Shown piece after piece: positions 1 to 8,682 of a stretch of DNA of 64,000 nucleotides; within the stretch, counting starts at the first letter, position 1; each line of letters starts with the position of its first letter. The stretch lies in the NCBI RefSeq assembly GCF_026013415.1, contig NZ_JAPDOK010000007.1, forward strand, positions 124,001 to 188,000, given 5' to 3'. The translations under genes and the position numbers were made by a program. The notes below the pieces were generated by a model. It was not told the origin of the DNA. It made no database searches and saw only the letters and a program-made list of their open reading frames with translations. This DNA is from Sphingomonas caeni (GTDB lineage Bacteria > Pseudomonadota > Alphaproteobacteria > Sphingomonadales > Sphingomonadaceae).

Positions 1-283
1 CCGTCGATGGTCTCGCTCGCGCTGGAATTTCTTCCGCCGCCGATCGGACTCGTAGATCCATTCGGCGTCTCGCGGCAAAGGCCTTCACCGGGCGGAGCAA
101 CAGACGATCCATCTATGCAGATTTTGGCCAGCGCGGCGGTGATTGACGATCTTGACGCCTTGCTCGAAGCCGACGCAGAACTGAGCACCAATTTAAACGC
201 GTCGACGCATTTGCTCCTAGCTGAGGCTGGATATGAGGCTGATGCCCTGTCGCCTCTGGTCGCTGAAGCAGTCGCGGGGCAAT
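1..283. other. Unassigned left edge downstream of the methyltransferase
   Basis: No gene can be assigned with confidence. On the minus strand a reading frame opens with a TTG near base 78 and runs off the left edge; its translation (MPRDAEWIYESDRRRKK...) looks protein-like and could be the start of a gene following the methyltransferase, possibly its restriction partner. A plus-strand frame of 108 codons (7-333) competes for the same bases and overlaps the 3' end of the methyltransferase. Neither has recognisable motifs. Confidence 0.25.
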
Positions 284-1303
284 CTACGCCGCCTCACCGC
301 TTTCCAGACCTTCTTGCACGGCCAGAATCTTAAGAAGGCTTCTAGCCACCGCCTCAGCCATGGTCGGCGGGACTGCCTCGCTGACCTGATCAATCTGCGA
401 CGAAAGCGAGCCAAGTAACTCATAGGCATGCGGGAACCCCTGCAGCCGCATCGCCTCGTATACGCTCAACCGCCGGTGGCAGTCCGGGTGAACGTGGACT
501 TCGCGGTGGCCATAGGCAACGGTGATGCTCGGCTTGTCCCACGCCAGCGTCTTGAAGCTGCGATGGCTGCTGTCACCAGAACGCAGGCCGCCCAATTTGA
601 ACCGCGGTGATCGGGGAGCCATGCACCAGTGATTGCGGTGATGCGGAAAGTTGGACGGATCAACGCCCTTGGCGAAATGCATGGGCTCGGGCAGCCCTTT
701 AAGTACGGTCGAAACTGACGGGCTGCGCTCCGCCTCAGGGACCTTCGCCGCACCGCGCCAAGCGGTCTTCCCGAACAATTCTCTGTTCAATCCGACAATG
801 AACAAACGCTCGCGTTTTTGTGGTGTGCCGTAGTCCGCCGCGTTCAAGAGCTGCTCGGAAACGAAGAACCCCCCGTCGGCCAATGCCTTCTTGAACAGGA
901 TCAACCGGTGCTCATGAAGGCTGCTGCGCAATCCTTTGACATTCTCCATGACAAAGAACTTCACCGGGTTCCGCGCATTCAGCGTCTTCAGCAGCCGCGC
1001 ATAGACGAGCGGCAGCTGATGGCGGGGATCGGCATCAGTGATCGCACGGTTCGCCTGGCTGAAGCTCTGGCAGGGAGGTCCGCCGATGACGCCCTCGGGC
1101 GCGAACTGGGAACCCCAAAGTTCGTCGAGCTTTTCAAGCGTGAGATCATTCACATCGGCACAGTGGGCGTGCTTGTCAGTGCGATTGTGATTATAGGAAC
1201 GAACGCTGTCCGCCTTCTTGTCGAAAGCAAGACCGATCTCAAAATCCGCGTTCTCAAAGCCTAGATCGAGCCCTCCGGCACCGCAAAAAAGGCTCAGCAG
1301 CAA
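284..1303 (-). CDS. DNA (cytosine-5-)-methyltransferase
   Basis: This 339-residue protein transfers a methyl group from S-adenosylmethionine to C5 of cytosine in a specific DNA site. The ordered motifs are present: motif I FCGAGGLDLGF at residues 6-16, motif IV GGPPCQSFS with catalytic Cys near residue 79, motif VI ENVKG near 120-124, motif VIII QKRERLFIVG near 162-171, a C-terminal EAMRLQGFP (motif IX region) and QVSEAVPP (motif X). The start is a TTG: AAGGAG lies seven bases upstream and an in-frame TGA stands five codons upstream. A vsr gene is divergent, the usual partner of C5 methyltransferases. No restriction endonuclease is recognisable in the window. The target sequence cannot be read from the protein. 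Confidence 0.93.
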   Translation of the reverse strand: MLLSLFCGAGGLDLGFENADFEIGLAFDKKADSVRSYNHNRTDKHAHCADVNDLTLEKLDELWGSQFAPEGVIGGPPCQSFSQANRAITDADPRHQLPLVYARLLKTLNARNPVKFFVMENVKGLRSSLHEHRLILFKKALADGGFFVSEQLLNAADYGTPQKRERLFIVGLNRELFGKTAWRGAAKVPEAERSPSVSTVLKGLPEPMHFAKGVDPSNFPHHRNHWCMAPRSPRFKLGGLRSGDSSHRSFKTLAWDKPSITVAYGHREVHVHPDCHRRLSVYEAMRLQGFPHAYELLGSLSSQIDQVSEAVPPTMAEAVARSLLKILAVQEGLESGEAA

Positions 1304-1398
1304 GTGGGAACTCCTTCAATGCTCCTGAGGCGGCGCCCCTCGCGAGCGCATTTTTAGCGGAAATCAAGCAGAATATCCAGAACAATAGGAAAACATAT

Positions 1399-1830
1399 TT
1401 GGCTGACAGCATGACCCCCGCACAACGCAGCCGGTGCATGTCGCGGATACGTTCGCGAGACACGAAACCGGAGCTCGCCCTGCGGCGCGCCTTGTTCGGG
1501 CGGGGCCTCAGGTTCCGAGTCAAATCCGGGCTGAAGGGCAAGCCCGATATCGTGCTGACCCGCGCGAAGATTGCCATATTCGTGGATGGATGCTTCTGGC
1601 ACGGATGCCCGGAGCACGGCACCAGTCCCAAGTCAAACTCGGCATACTGGACTGAGAAGCTCGCGCGAAATCGCACACGTGATGCCGAAGTTGCCGCAAC
1701 GCTGTCAGCCCAAGGCTGGCATGTCATCCGGTACTGGGACCATGATGTTAGCAGCGACCTCAATCGCGTCGCGCAAGAGATCGAGACTCTGTGGCGGTCG
1801 AGGGCGCTATCCAAGGTAGGGCTGACATGA
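1399..1830 (+). CDS. vsr: Very short patch repair endonuclease Vsr
   Basis: Vsr nicks the DNA strand 5' of the T in T:G mismatches that arise when 5-methylcytosine deaminates, starting very-short-patch repair. The 143-residue length and the N-terminus (RSRCMSRIRSRDTKPELALR, residues 10-29) are typical. The core shows KGKPDIVLTRAKIAIFVDG followed by CFWHGCPEHGT, containing the metal-binding Asp and the Cys/His residues of the Vsr zinc site, and the family-typical GWHVIRYWDHD is near the C-terminus. It starts at TTG (Met-Ala-Asp-Ser-Met-Thr), with an alternative ATG four codons in. It is divergent from the C5 methyltransferase over 95 bases, which fits its role of repairing deamination at that enzyme's sites. 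Confidence 0.93.
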   Translation: MADSMTPAQRSRCMSRIRSRDTKPELALRRALFGRGLRFRVKSGLKGKPDIVLTRAKIAIFVDGCFWHGCPEHGTSPKSNSAYWTEKLARNRTRDAEVAATLSAQGWHVIRYWDHDVSSDLNRVAQEIETLWRSRALSKVGLT

Positions 1831-1914
1831 TGGCGCAGCACTCTAACAAGTCCGGAAAAGTGGTGTTCGTCCAAGTATCCCGCGACGGGACGCCGCGGCT
1901 TCAGAGTTCATCGG

Positions 1915-2538
1915 ATGGTTGAAATGTCATTCTCAATGCGCGGCTACGTGTTCCAAAAAGGACTGGACGATCTGCGTCGCGCGTTTGAGGCCACCATGGC
2001 GACCATCCATACCGCACATGAGAACGCGCAGGCTGATTGGTTAGCTGACAAGAAGGCTATCGAAGCGGGAGTGTTAGAGGCCGGCGTTTATGAAGACCGA
2101 GATTTCCTCTACGATCGTGAGACCCTCCACGAACTGCTGATTGAGCAGAGCCGCGCGGCCATCCCAATCGCGATCAATGCCTATGTGGTGATACTCCACC
2201 ACTTCTGGGAGAAAGCCGTAGATGATTGGCGGATGGCAAAGCGAGGAAAAAACTACGATGCGAAGCGGGAATACGCCTGGCTGGAGAGCCATGGGCTAGC
2301 GCCGGATCGGGCTGCGCTAGAGTTTCTTCGCAAGGCAGCGAATACCATCAAGCACAACAACCCTGAGTTATATGTCGACCACTCGCACTTGTTCAACATG
2401 GGCAATGGGTCAGCGGCGCGCCCCGACTATGCTGGCGGACTAAGACTGGCAGATGGCGACTTCCTCAGACTTCTAGATAGCGTCAGGGCGTCTGGCCTAC
2501 AGATTACCAGCCGAGACCCGTTTCCTTACGAACCCTGA
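1915..2538 (+). CDS. Hypothetical protein, possibly HEPN-like
   Basis: I do not recognise this 207-residue protein. It looks all-helical, with no signal peptide or membrane segment. The segment LRKAANTIKHNN near residue 139 has the R-x-x-x-N-x-x-KH look of some HEPN-type families, a weak resemblance only. It follows vsr after 84 bases and may be cotranscribed with it; the opposite-strand DUF6118 gene ends just beyond its stop. The start shown lacks a strong ribosome binding site; a second Met is three codons in. The methyltransferase/vsr neighbourhood makes an accessory or defence role possible, but nothing in the sequence proves it. Confidence 0.6.
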   Translation: MVEMSFSMRGYVFQKGLDDLRRAFEATMATIHTAHENAQADWLADKKAIEAGVLEAGVYEDRDFLYDRETLHELLIEQSRAAIPIAINAYVVILHHFWEKAVDDWRMAKRGKNYDAKREYAWLESHGLAPDRAALEFLRKAANTIKHNNPELYVDHSHLFNMGNGSAARPDYAGGLRLADGDFLRLLDSVRASGLQITSRDPFPYEP

Positions 2539-2613
2539 GGTTCGACATAATCGAGCTCGGCTATTGCCTCCGCCGCTCTAGCAGCGACGTCCAGTCCGGT
2601 CACCGTCACCCTG

Positions 2614-3327
2614 CTAGCGAGTAGCAGATGGACCGACTGCGAGGACACAATCGATGGGCTTTCCGGCGCGCGTAGCTCGGCTGCGGCATTTCTCCAAAGC
2701 CTCGGTATTCGCCTGAGCGATCCACAAAGCTTCAGCCAAGGCCATCCAGCGTGAGGGGCTCGACACCTGAAGAAGACGCTCCCCCGCACTCCAGCCGTCC
2801 TTTCGCAGGATCGCCGCTGCCTTCGCCTCCGGCCAATGCCAGCTCTCCGGCGCTGACTGAGCAATCCTCGTCGGGACGACCGTCCCAAACCAAAATCCCA
2901 CGATCAGCGCGGCCGTCGCGGCCCCGATGACCCAGAACTTTTGTGTGTCGGAAGTCCTCGCGGAAGCTACTAGGCCGTTCAACGACTCTATCGCCGTACC
3001 AAGCTCTCGATTGGCGTTGCTCCACGCCTGATGGTCGGCTGCGCGCACGCGAGCGCCAGCCTCCACGATCTGGGGCGCTATCGTCTCCGGGGTAAGCGCG
3101 ACGCCTGGCTTCGCGGCGAGGAAATGGAATGCTTCCACGACCTTGCCCCACCGCTCGTGGATCTTGGCCAAATCCGGGCCGTAATCTCGCGTGTGCAGTT
3201 CCTGCTGTCGCGCCGCGAACCCTTCCACGGCGGCAGTCAGCCCCGCCAACTTCCGGCTCATCGCCTCGAACGCAACTTCCGGATCGTCAATCTCGGTGGC
3301 GGGTTGGATGGTGGTTTCAGCGTTCAT
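2614..3327 (-). CDS. DUF6118-family membrane-anchored protein
   Basis: This 237-residue protein of unknown function resembles the DUF6118 family often encoded next to traA on alphaproteobacterial plasmids and islands. An N-terminal cytoplasmic helical region (EVAFEAMSRKLAGLTAAVEG) is followed by a single transmembrane segment near residues 130-150 (VIGAATAALIVGFWFGTVV) and a C-terminal domain of about 85 residues with WMALAEALWIAQANTEALEKC. The start is set by a four-base ATGA overlap with the end of traA, so the two genes are translationally coupled; a much longer upstream frame only shadows traA. A role in conjugation is inferred from the coupling alone. Confidence 0.75.
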   Translation of the reverse strand: MNAETTIQPATEIDDPEVAFEAMSRKLAGLTAAVEGFAARQQELHTRDYGPDLAKIHERWGKVVEAFHFLAAKPGVALTPETIAPQIVEAGARVRAADHQAWSNANRELGTAIESLNGLVASARTSDTQKFWVIGAATAALIVGFWFGTVVPTRIAQSAPESWHWPEAKAAAILRKDGWSAGERLLQVSSPSRWMALAEALWIAQANTEALEKCRSRATRAGKPIDCVLAVGPSATR

Positions 3328-6300
3328 AGTCCGATCCCAAGATTGCGCCCTCGCTCGATCGAGAACGTCAGTTGCTGGATGACCGATCGCGTGCGCGCCT
3401 GATCGCCGATCGCGGCGCCGATGCCGCCGTCGCGGCTGCCGGGTGACCATTGCGGCGACCATTCGCGACCGAGCAGCTGGCTGCCGCGGCGGCTGAGCGC
3501 AGCGCCCAGCGCAGGGTCCTTTTCGAGGCTTTTGGCCATGGCGCGCATGCGGTTCTCGACCGCACCGCGCGCGTCCTCGTTCTGCCAACCGCCGAGCTTG
3601 TCGCGCTGCGCGCGGAGCTGCTGCCAGGCCTGCACGAACCGATCGGCGCGCAGTTCGGGATTGGTGCGCAGCTCCGTCTCGAGCTGCATCTGACGGATGG
3701 CGTTGGCCGTCCGACCATTGGCCGCCTCGCTCACCAGTCCCGGCTCGCGCGCGAATGCTGCCTCAAGATCGCTGGCCCCGTGCTGGTGCATGGCGTCGAG
3801 CGCCCTCTCGGCCTGCACCTTGGCGGCCTTCTGATATTCGAGTGCGGGCAGGCCTTGCTGGGTCATGCGGCCGATGTCCTGCACCGCGCGGGCATAGCGC
3901 TGGACCGCGGTTCCAAGACCGCCCCCCCGCTCGACTGGCGCGCGCTCCGCCGGCGCCTGAAGCTTGAGCCCGTCGAACCGGCTGCGCTTCGGCACGTCCG
4001 CGGCATCGGGGACACGCAGCCGCAGACCCTCGAACCGTCCCCGCCGTTGTAGTTCGGGCGCAGCGTGGCTCGGATCGACCAGACGCTCACGCGCGAGGGT
4101 ATCAAGAATTCTGGAGCGGTCGAACCCACGCCGCTCGGCAAAGCGGGTCGCTCCCTGCTCATAGTCGAGCGCGCTGTCCTTCGGCCGATCGCGCGACAGC
4201 GTGCGCGCAAGGCGATCGCCATCGGCGAAGTCATCACGGCCGTAGTGGAGACGCACCGCGTCGCGGTGCCGCGACAGCGCGACATAGGCGGCGTGCCGGT
4301 CGAGCCCAGGCGTCGCCAGCACATGCGCGCGATCGACGGTGACGCCCTGCGCCTTATGGATCGTGGCGGCATAGCCGTGCGTGACGTCCGAGTAGTCCTT
4401 GAGGTCAAACGCGACATGCCGGCCATCGTCCAGCCGCACTGCCATGCGGCTGCGATCAACCTGTTCGACGGTGCCGAGAGAGCCATTCTTGACGCCCAAT
4501 TCGCGTTCGTTGCGAAGGAACATGATGCGGTCTTCGGCCGCAAACAAGCGCTCGCCGCGCGTAGTTTTGACGGCAATATCAGTGACTAACGTACCATGTT
4601 GCTTCATCCTATCCCGGGCCAGCCCATTCAGTTCGTCGCATTCTTCGTTGGTATGCGTCAGGATGATGCGCGAGCGCGCCGGATCGTCGATGCGGTCGCG
4701 GTCCCAGCGCTCGATCAGCGCCTCACGCGCCGCCGCGCGGGTCTCCGACTCGACCACCATTCCAGCTTTGCGATAGGCGTGCAGCGCCTCGGCGGTGCGC
4801 CCGGTGGCGAGTTGGCGCGTGGCGTCGCGCTGCCAGTCCTCGCGCTGGCGGCGGACCTCGGTGATCTCGATGCTGCCGTGCCGCTCGGCGATCGAGCGGA
4901 ACGCGGCGCCGGCCTCGATTGCCTGTAGCTGCTCGGGATCGCCGACCAGCACGACCTTGGCGCCGCGCTTCTCGGCCTCCGCGATCACGCGTTCCATCTG
5001 GCGCGAGCCGATCATGCCGGCTTCGTCGATCACCAGCACTTGGCTGGAGGTGAGCAATTCCCTCCCCTGCGACCATTGATGTTCGAGGCTGGCGATCGTG
5101 CGCGAAGCGATGCCCGAACCGCTCTCCAGATTCTCGGCGGCAATGCCGGATAGCGCGAGGCCCTGCACCCGGTAGCCGGCGCGCTCCCATGCCTCGCGCG
5201 CGACGCCGAGCATGGCGGATTTGCCGGTGCCGGCATAGCCGATCACCACGCCGATATCCCTGGAGTTGGTAACATGCTCGAACGCCGACCGCTGCTCGGC
5301 GGAAAGCATCAGGCCGCGCCGCTCGGCACTAGCGATGGCGTGCTCCCGATCCCGGTCAGCGACACGGTGGCGCTCGCGCTCGGCGAGCGCTTGCGTCTCG
5401 CGCGCGAGACGCTGCTCGGTCTCGATCATGTCGCGGCTGGTGAACCGATCCTCGCCGCGCCCGTCCTTGCCGAGCGCGACCAGCTCGGATGAGCCGCGAA
5501 CCGCGGCCATCACCTGGTCGAACTGGTCCTTTCCTTCGCTATGCCGATGCGCGAACATGGCCAGGTCGCGCGCCGTGAATGTCGCCTGGGTGCGCGTGAT
5601 CGCGTCGAGCGCGAGTCCGGGATGGGCGATGATCTTCTCGCCGTTCGAACGAGCGATCTCGCGATGCTCATCGAGGCGCTCGGCCTCGAGCCCCTGCGCC
5701 GCCATGCGTGCAGCGGCCGGGCCGATCTTGTGCTGCGCCTCAAGATCGATCCCCTGCGCTTCCAATGAGCGATGGTCGATCCTCACGTCGATATCGAGTG
5801 CGGCAAGTCGCTGGTTCGCGTGCTCGGCCCAGCGCTCGCGCCATTTCTCCAGCAGTTCGGTGCGGTTCCAGTCGCGGTTCTTCTTGCCGAACCCCTCTTC
5901 GCCGACCTCGCGCATCGTCAGCATTACGTGCGCGTGCGGCTTCGCCAGACCGTCGGTGCCGATATCCCAATGCACATTGAGATCGGCGATCATGCCGCGG
6001 TCGACGAACTCGCGCCGTACGAAGTCGCGGGCCAGCTCGATCCCCTGCTCCTTTGTCATCTCCCGCGGGATTGCGAACTCGATCTCTCGGGCGAGCTGCG
6101 CATCGATCCGCTTCTCGGTCGCCTCGACCTCATTCCACAGCTTCTCACGATCGGAGAGATGCTCGGGGGCGCCGTCCGGCAACATCACTTCGGAGTGGAC
6201 GACGCCGGCCTTGCTCGAGAAGTCGTGGTGACGATCGAGCCGCTGGTCATGCAGCCGCGAGGCCGAGCGATACGCCGCCGACGCCAGTGCACTCGAACCG

Positions 6301-6344
6301 GCAGCGCGCGAGATGACTTTGGCGGAGAAGTGGTAGATCGCCAT
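3324..6344 (-). CDS. traA: Ti-type conjugative relaxase/helicase TraA
   Basis: This is a 1006-residue MobA/MobL-family relaxase fused to a RecD/TraI-like helicase; it should nick oriT, stay covalently attached and unwind the transferred strand. The N-terminal relaxase domain (about 1-230) has a candidate nicking Tyr in ASAAYRSAS (Tyr25), VHWD at 124-127 and the metal-binding KPHAHVMLT histidines near 137-139. The helicase part has Walker A GYAGTGKSAML near 370, Walker B VLVIDEAGMIG near 435 and downstream motifs TIHKAQGVTVD and YVALSRH (about 660-690). The C-terminal ~250 residues are charged and helical. It is divergent from traC with the probable oriT between them, as on Ti plasmids, and overlaps the DUF6118 gene by four bases. 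Confidence 0.94.
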   Translation of the reverse strand: MAIYHFSAKVISRAAGSSALASAAYRSASRLHDQRLDRHHDFSSKAGVVHSEVMLPDGAPEHLSDREKLWNEVEATEKRIDAQLAREIEFAIPREMTKEQGIELARDFVRREFVDRGMIADLNVHWDIGTDGLAKPHAHVMLTMREVGEEGFGKKNRDWNRTELLEKWRERWAEHANQRLAALDIDVRIDHRSLEAQGIDLEAQHKIGPAAARMAAQGLEAERLDEHREIARSNGEKIIAHPGLALDAITRTQATFTARDLAMFAHRHSEGKDQFDQVMAAVRGSSELVALGKDGRGEDRFTSRDMIETEQRLARETQALAERERHRVADRDREHAIASAERRGLMLSAEQRSAFEHVTNSRDIGVVIGYAGTGKSAMLGVAREAWERAGYRVQGLALSGIAAENLESGSGIASRTIASLEHQWSQGRELLTSSQVLVIDEAGMIGSRQMERVIAEAEKRGAKVVLVGDPEQLQAIEAGAAFRSIAERHGSIEITEVRRQREDWQRDATRQLATGRTAEALHAYRKAGMVVESETRAAAREALIERWDRDRIDDPARSRIILTHTNEECDELNGLARDRMKQHGTLVTDIAVKTTRGERLFAAEDRIMFLRNERELGVKNGSLGTVEQVDRSRMAVRLDDGRHVAFDLKDYSDVTHGYAATIHKAQGVTVDRAHVLATPGLDRHAAYVALSRHRDAVRLHYGRDDFADGDRLARTLSRDRPKDSALDYEQGATRFAERRGFDRSRILDTLARERLVDPSHAAPELQRRGRFEGLRLRVPDAADVPKRSRFDGLKLQAPAERAPVERGGGLGTAVQRYARAVQDIGRMTQQGLPALEYQKAAKVQAERALDAMHQHGASDLEAAFAREPGLVSEAANGRTANAIRQMQLETELRTNPELRADRFVQAWQQLRAQRDKLGGWQNEDARGAVENRMRAMAKSLEKDPALGAALSRRGSQLLGREWSPQWSPGSRDGGIGAAIGDQARTRSVIQQLTFSIERGRNLGIGL

Positions 6345-6369
6345 GGCGACAATCCACTTACACTATTCA

Positions 6370-6437
6370 AGCGACGTTGGCACAACGTATAAGCGCGCCC
6401 TCGAAAGAATTCATCTTTCTCGGGACACGTTCGTCCC
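6370..6437. other. Probable origin of transfer (oriT)
   Basis: The short gap between divergent traA and traC is where Ti-type plasmids carry oriT. At 6374-6388 there is a six-base stem with a three-base loop (ACGTTG-GCA-CAACGT), followed at once by TAAGCGCGCCCT (6390-6401). As I recall it, the IncQ/Ti nic region reads TAAGTGCGCCCT, so this differs at one position. In those origins an inverted repeat directly precedes nic, the same arrangement as here. A second hairpin, GGGAC-ACGTTC-GTCCC, lies at 6422-6437. The relaxase encoded next to it is of the matching family. Confidence 0.7.
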
Positions 6438-6515
6438 ACGATGTTCCACTGTATTTACGCTGATCGACGGAGTTACTAACTGACGCGTTCTTCATGTGCA
6501 ACTGAGGACAGCGTC

Positions 6516-6836
6516 ATGCGTAAACCCCGCGACTATGATTCGGAGCTGAAGGTGCTCGGCGACAAGGCTCGGCAGCTCAAGGAACGCAAGGTGCAGCAGC
6601 TCGGCGAACTGGTCGCCGCGACCGGCGCCGATGCGCTGCCGATCGAACAGCTTACTGGCGCATTGCTGAGCGCAGTCGACAGCAACGACGCCGCCACCAA
6701 GGAGGGCTGGCGCAAGCGGGGCGCGGCGTTCTTTCAAGGCTCGCGTCGGACCGGCGGCGGCGCTCGCCGGGACACGCGCGGCGCTCAGGCGGGTGACGGC
6801 GGCCCGTCACCGGCTGAACGCCAGGATCGCGCGTGA
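6516..6836 (+). CDS. traC: TraC-like conjugal transfer accessory protein
   Basis: This small basic protein (106 residues) has an N-terminus MRKPRDYDSELKVLGDKAR typical of TraC/TraD-type oriT accessory proteins encoded divergently from traA. A charged coiled-coil segment (about 8-30) is followed by KVQQLGELVAATGADALPIE and EGWRKRGAAFF, a pattern shared with the next gene. The C-terminal 30 residues are low in complexity (Arg/Gly rich), overlap the start of the next frame and may be poorly conserved. A role in relaxosome assembly at the adjacent oriT follows from the family and position. Confidence 0.75.
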   Translation: MRKPRDYDSELKVLGDKARQLKERKVQQLGELVAATGADALPIEQLTGALLSAVDSNDAATKEGWRKRGAAFFQGSRRTGGGARRDTRGAQAGDGGPSPAERQDRA

Positions 6837-7068
6837 CGACAGGCGCGAGTGGGTCGTGAAGCGCCGCGAGCGAACACGCCAGCTGATCGAGCTCGGCGGC
6901 CTCGTCGCCAAGGCGGGACTCGTCGAACTCACCGACGACGATCGCGCCGTGATCTTCGGCCTGATGGTCGAAGCCGCGGCAACATTGCGTGACGAGCATC
7001 GCGAGCAAGCGCTGATCTTATGGCGGCGTCGCGGCAAGCGAGCGTTTGAACAATCTCCCGCCGATTAA
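6793..7068 (+). CDS. traD: TraD-family conjugal transfer protein
   Basis: This 91-residue protein contains RERTRQLIELGGLVAKAGL and LTDDDRAVIFGLM, the conserved core of the small TraD protein of Ti-type transfer regions (not the TraD/TraG coupling ATPase). The GTG start is chosen because the conserved core begins about 25 residues later and I see no upstream ATG; the frame overlaps the end of traC by 44 bases, which suggests coupling. The C-terminus (LWRRRGKRAFEQ) echoes the WRKRGAAFF segment of traC, so the two may be distant paralogues. It probably binds DNA at oriT; this is inferred from position. Confidence 0.75.
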   Translation: MTAARHRLNARIARDDRREWVVKRRERTRQLIELGGLVAKAGLVELTDDDRAVIFGLMVEAAATLRDEHREQALILWRRRGKRAFEQSPAD

Positions 7069-7178
7069 GCATCTCGGCGGTTGAAATCGAAACGCGCGTT
7101 CGACATGGAGCAATTCAACGGGGGGAACGGTGCTCCAAGGCGTCAACGTGGTCGCCACACAATTGAACGGGAACCCTC

Positions 7179-7685
7179 ATGTCCGATGAAAACTCTTTGA
7201 ACGCGGTTGAGCTCGCGACCGAACTCACGATCGCGTGGCTCGGCAACCAGAACAACCGCGTCTCCGCCGAAGACGTGCCGGCATTTCTGCGCACGATGCA
7301 CGCTACTGTTACTGAGTTGGCCGGTGGTTCGTCCGCCCCTTTGGAAGCTGCGGAGGACGCTGCATCCGAGCAGGAATTCACGCCCGCGGTGACGGTTCGG
7401 AAGTCGCTGGGATCGAAGGACCACATCATCTCAATGATCGACGGCAAACCCTACAAGACCCTCAAGCGGCACCTGTCCGGACATGGGCTCACGCCCGAGC
7501 AATATCGTCAGCGCTACAATCTGCGGCCCGACTACCCGATGGTCGCCGAGAACTATTCGGCGGCGCGCCGCGAAATGGCGCACAAGATCGGCCTTGGGTC
7601 AAAGGGGCGACAGGCCAAAGCAGCGGCGGTGCCAACTCCCGCTGAGAAGCCGAAGCGCACCCCGCGCAGGCCCAAATCTGCCTGA
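7179..7685 (+). CDS. MucR/Ros-family transcriptional regulator
   Basis: This 168-residue DNA-binding regulator carries the Ros/MucR core: DGKPYKTLKRHLSGHGLTP, EQYRQRYNLRPDYPMVAENY and AHKIGLG in order. The N-terminus LATELTIAWLGNQNNRVSAEDVPAFL is the usual MucR oligomerisation region. The zinc-finger cysteines are absent: the position before IDGK reads SLGSKDHIISM, so this belongs with the cysteine-less members (as in Mesorhizobium Ml proteins) thought to fold without zinc. The C-terminal tail is Lys/Ala/Pro rich. MucR proteins act on AT-rich, often horizontally acquired DNA; here it may control the island's transfer genes, an inference from position. Confidence 0.88.
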   Translation: MSDENSLNAVELATELTIAWLGNQNNRVSAEDVPAFLRTMHATVTELAGGSSAPLEAAEDAASEQEFTPAVTVRKSLGSKDHIISMIDGKPYKTLKRHLSGHGLTPEQYRQRYNLRPDYPMVAENYSAARREMAHKIGLGSKGRQAKAAAVPTPAEKPKRTPRRPKSA

Positions 7686-7946
7686 GGAATGCGAGCGACG
7701 CTCGGCTAAGCCGCGCGGCGCGCATCCGCTATGAACGCAATGCCCCGAGTTGGGACTTTCCCACCCGGCAGCTATCGGGAGCTCCGAAACGGATATCTGG
7801 CGCTCAATATGCCGCCAGCCGCTCCAAGACGATGGTGAAAGCGAACGTCGCGAACCGCGCCGTAAAGGGTTCCAGCTCCACCTGCCGGCGTCAGCCGCCG
7901 GACTCGCCGCCACGGGAAGGCCGCGCTTACCTAATTGCCGACGCCG

Positions 7947-8564
7947 TCAAATCTCGTTGTAGCCAAGCTCCTTCAGGATATCGCCCCACTCGTCCAGCGC
8001 ATCGCCGAACGCGTTATAGCCGGGCTCCGCGTCGGGGCTGGGATGTTGACGCAGGGCGATGTCCCACCAGACCTGATCTTTGTGCTTGTGCATGAAGGCG
8101 AAGAGCTCAAGACCGTCTTTGCAGGCGTCCTTGTCGGCCCCTAACGGCAGCGGCGCGAAGCTAGCTAGCATGGCGACGCCATTCTCCCACCCGATGTCGC
8201 GGTAGTCGGCGTGCTTGTAGGTGTTGGCGATCGCCTCAATCGCCGCCTGCCAGTGCACGCGCGACGATATCCAGCTGTTGAAGTCATCGGTGCTAGTGAG
8301 GCCAGCCGGCAGCTTCCTGTCACCGGTGCGCACGTCGCGGGTCAGCGCCTTCCGCGTCCAGTCGCGCAGCGCCACCATCGCCACGCAGAAGTCGAGCGCG
8401 GTATAGACCACCGTTTCGGTGTCGCACGGACGTGCCATAATGGCGTCCTCGTACCTGTCGAAGTTCCAGTCCGCCTTGCGGAACTTCTCCCATGGCGAGC
8501 GGATGGAAGTGAGGAGCTCAGGATGCTTCGCCCATGGGTGCGGGCCGGAGGTGCGTCGTGTCAT
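7947..8564 (-). CDS. Hypothetical protein
   Basis: This 205-residue protein was not recognised. It is rich in Trp and aromatic residues and appears helical. Segments include DFCVAMVALRDWTRKALTRD (about 63-82), HWQAAIEAIANTYKHADYRD (about 114-133) and a C-terminal DALDEWGDILKELGYNEI. The NTYKHADYRD stretch resembles the His-containing helix of HEPN/Cthe-type families, but no full motif is present. No signal peptide or membrane segment. It stands alone on the minus strand between the MucR gene and the DUF4145 gene, in accessory DNA of the island. The 260 bases between the MucR gene and this one hold no gene I can support. Confidence 0.6.
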   Translation of the reverse strand: MTRRTSGPHPWAKHPELLTSIRSPWEKFRKADWNFDRYEDAIMARPCDTETVVYTALDFCVAMVALRDWTRKALTRDVRTGDRKLPAGLTSTDDFNSWISSRVHWQAAIEAIANTYKHADYRDIGWENGVAMLASFAPLPLGADKDACKDGLELFAFMHKHKDQVWWDIALRQHPSPDAEPGYNAFGDALDEWGDILKELGYNEI

Positions 8565-8682
8565 TCGCGGGTAGATAGGCGCTGGCCGGCTATGCCCAAG
8601 CGAATGTTGGCCTGCCCGTCGAAATATATTGCGGCTGAAGAAGCCGAATCCCTACGGTGGGTGCATCGAAAGGATCAACAAC

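Noticed and set aside
7..333. Plus-strand frame of 108 codons at the left edge
   Set aside because: It overlaps the 3' end of the methyltransferase, has no recognisable motif or ribosome binding site, and competes with a minus-strand frame; left unassigned.
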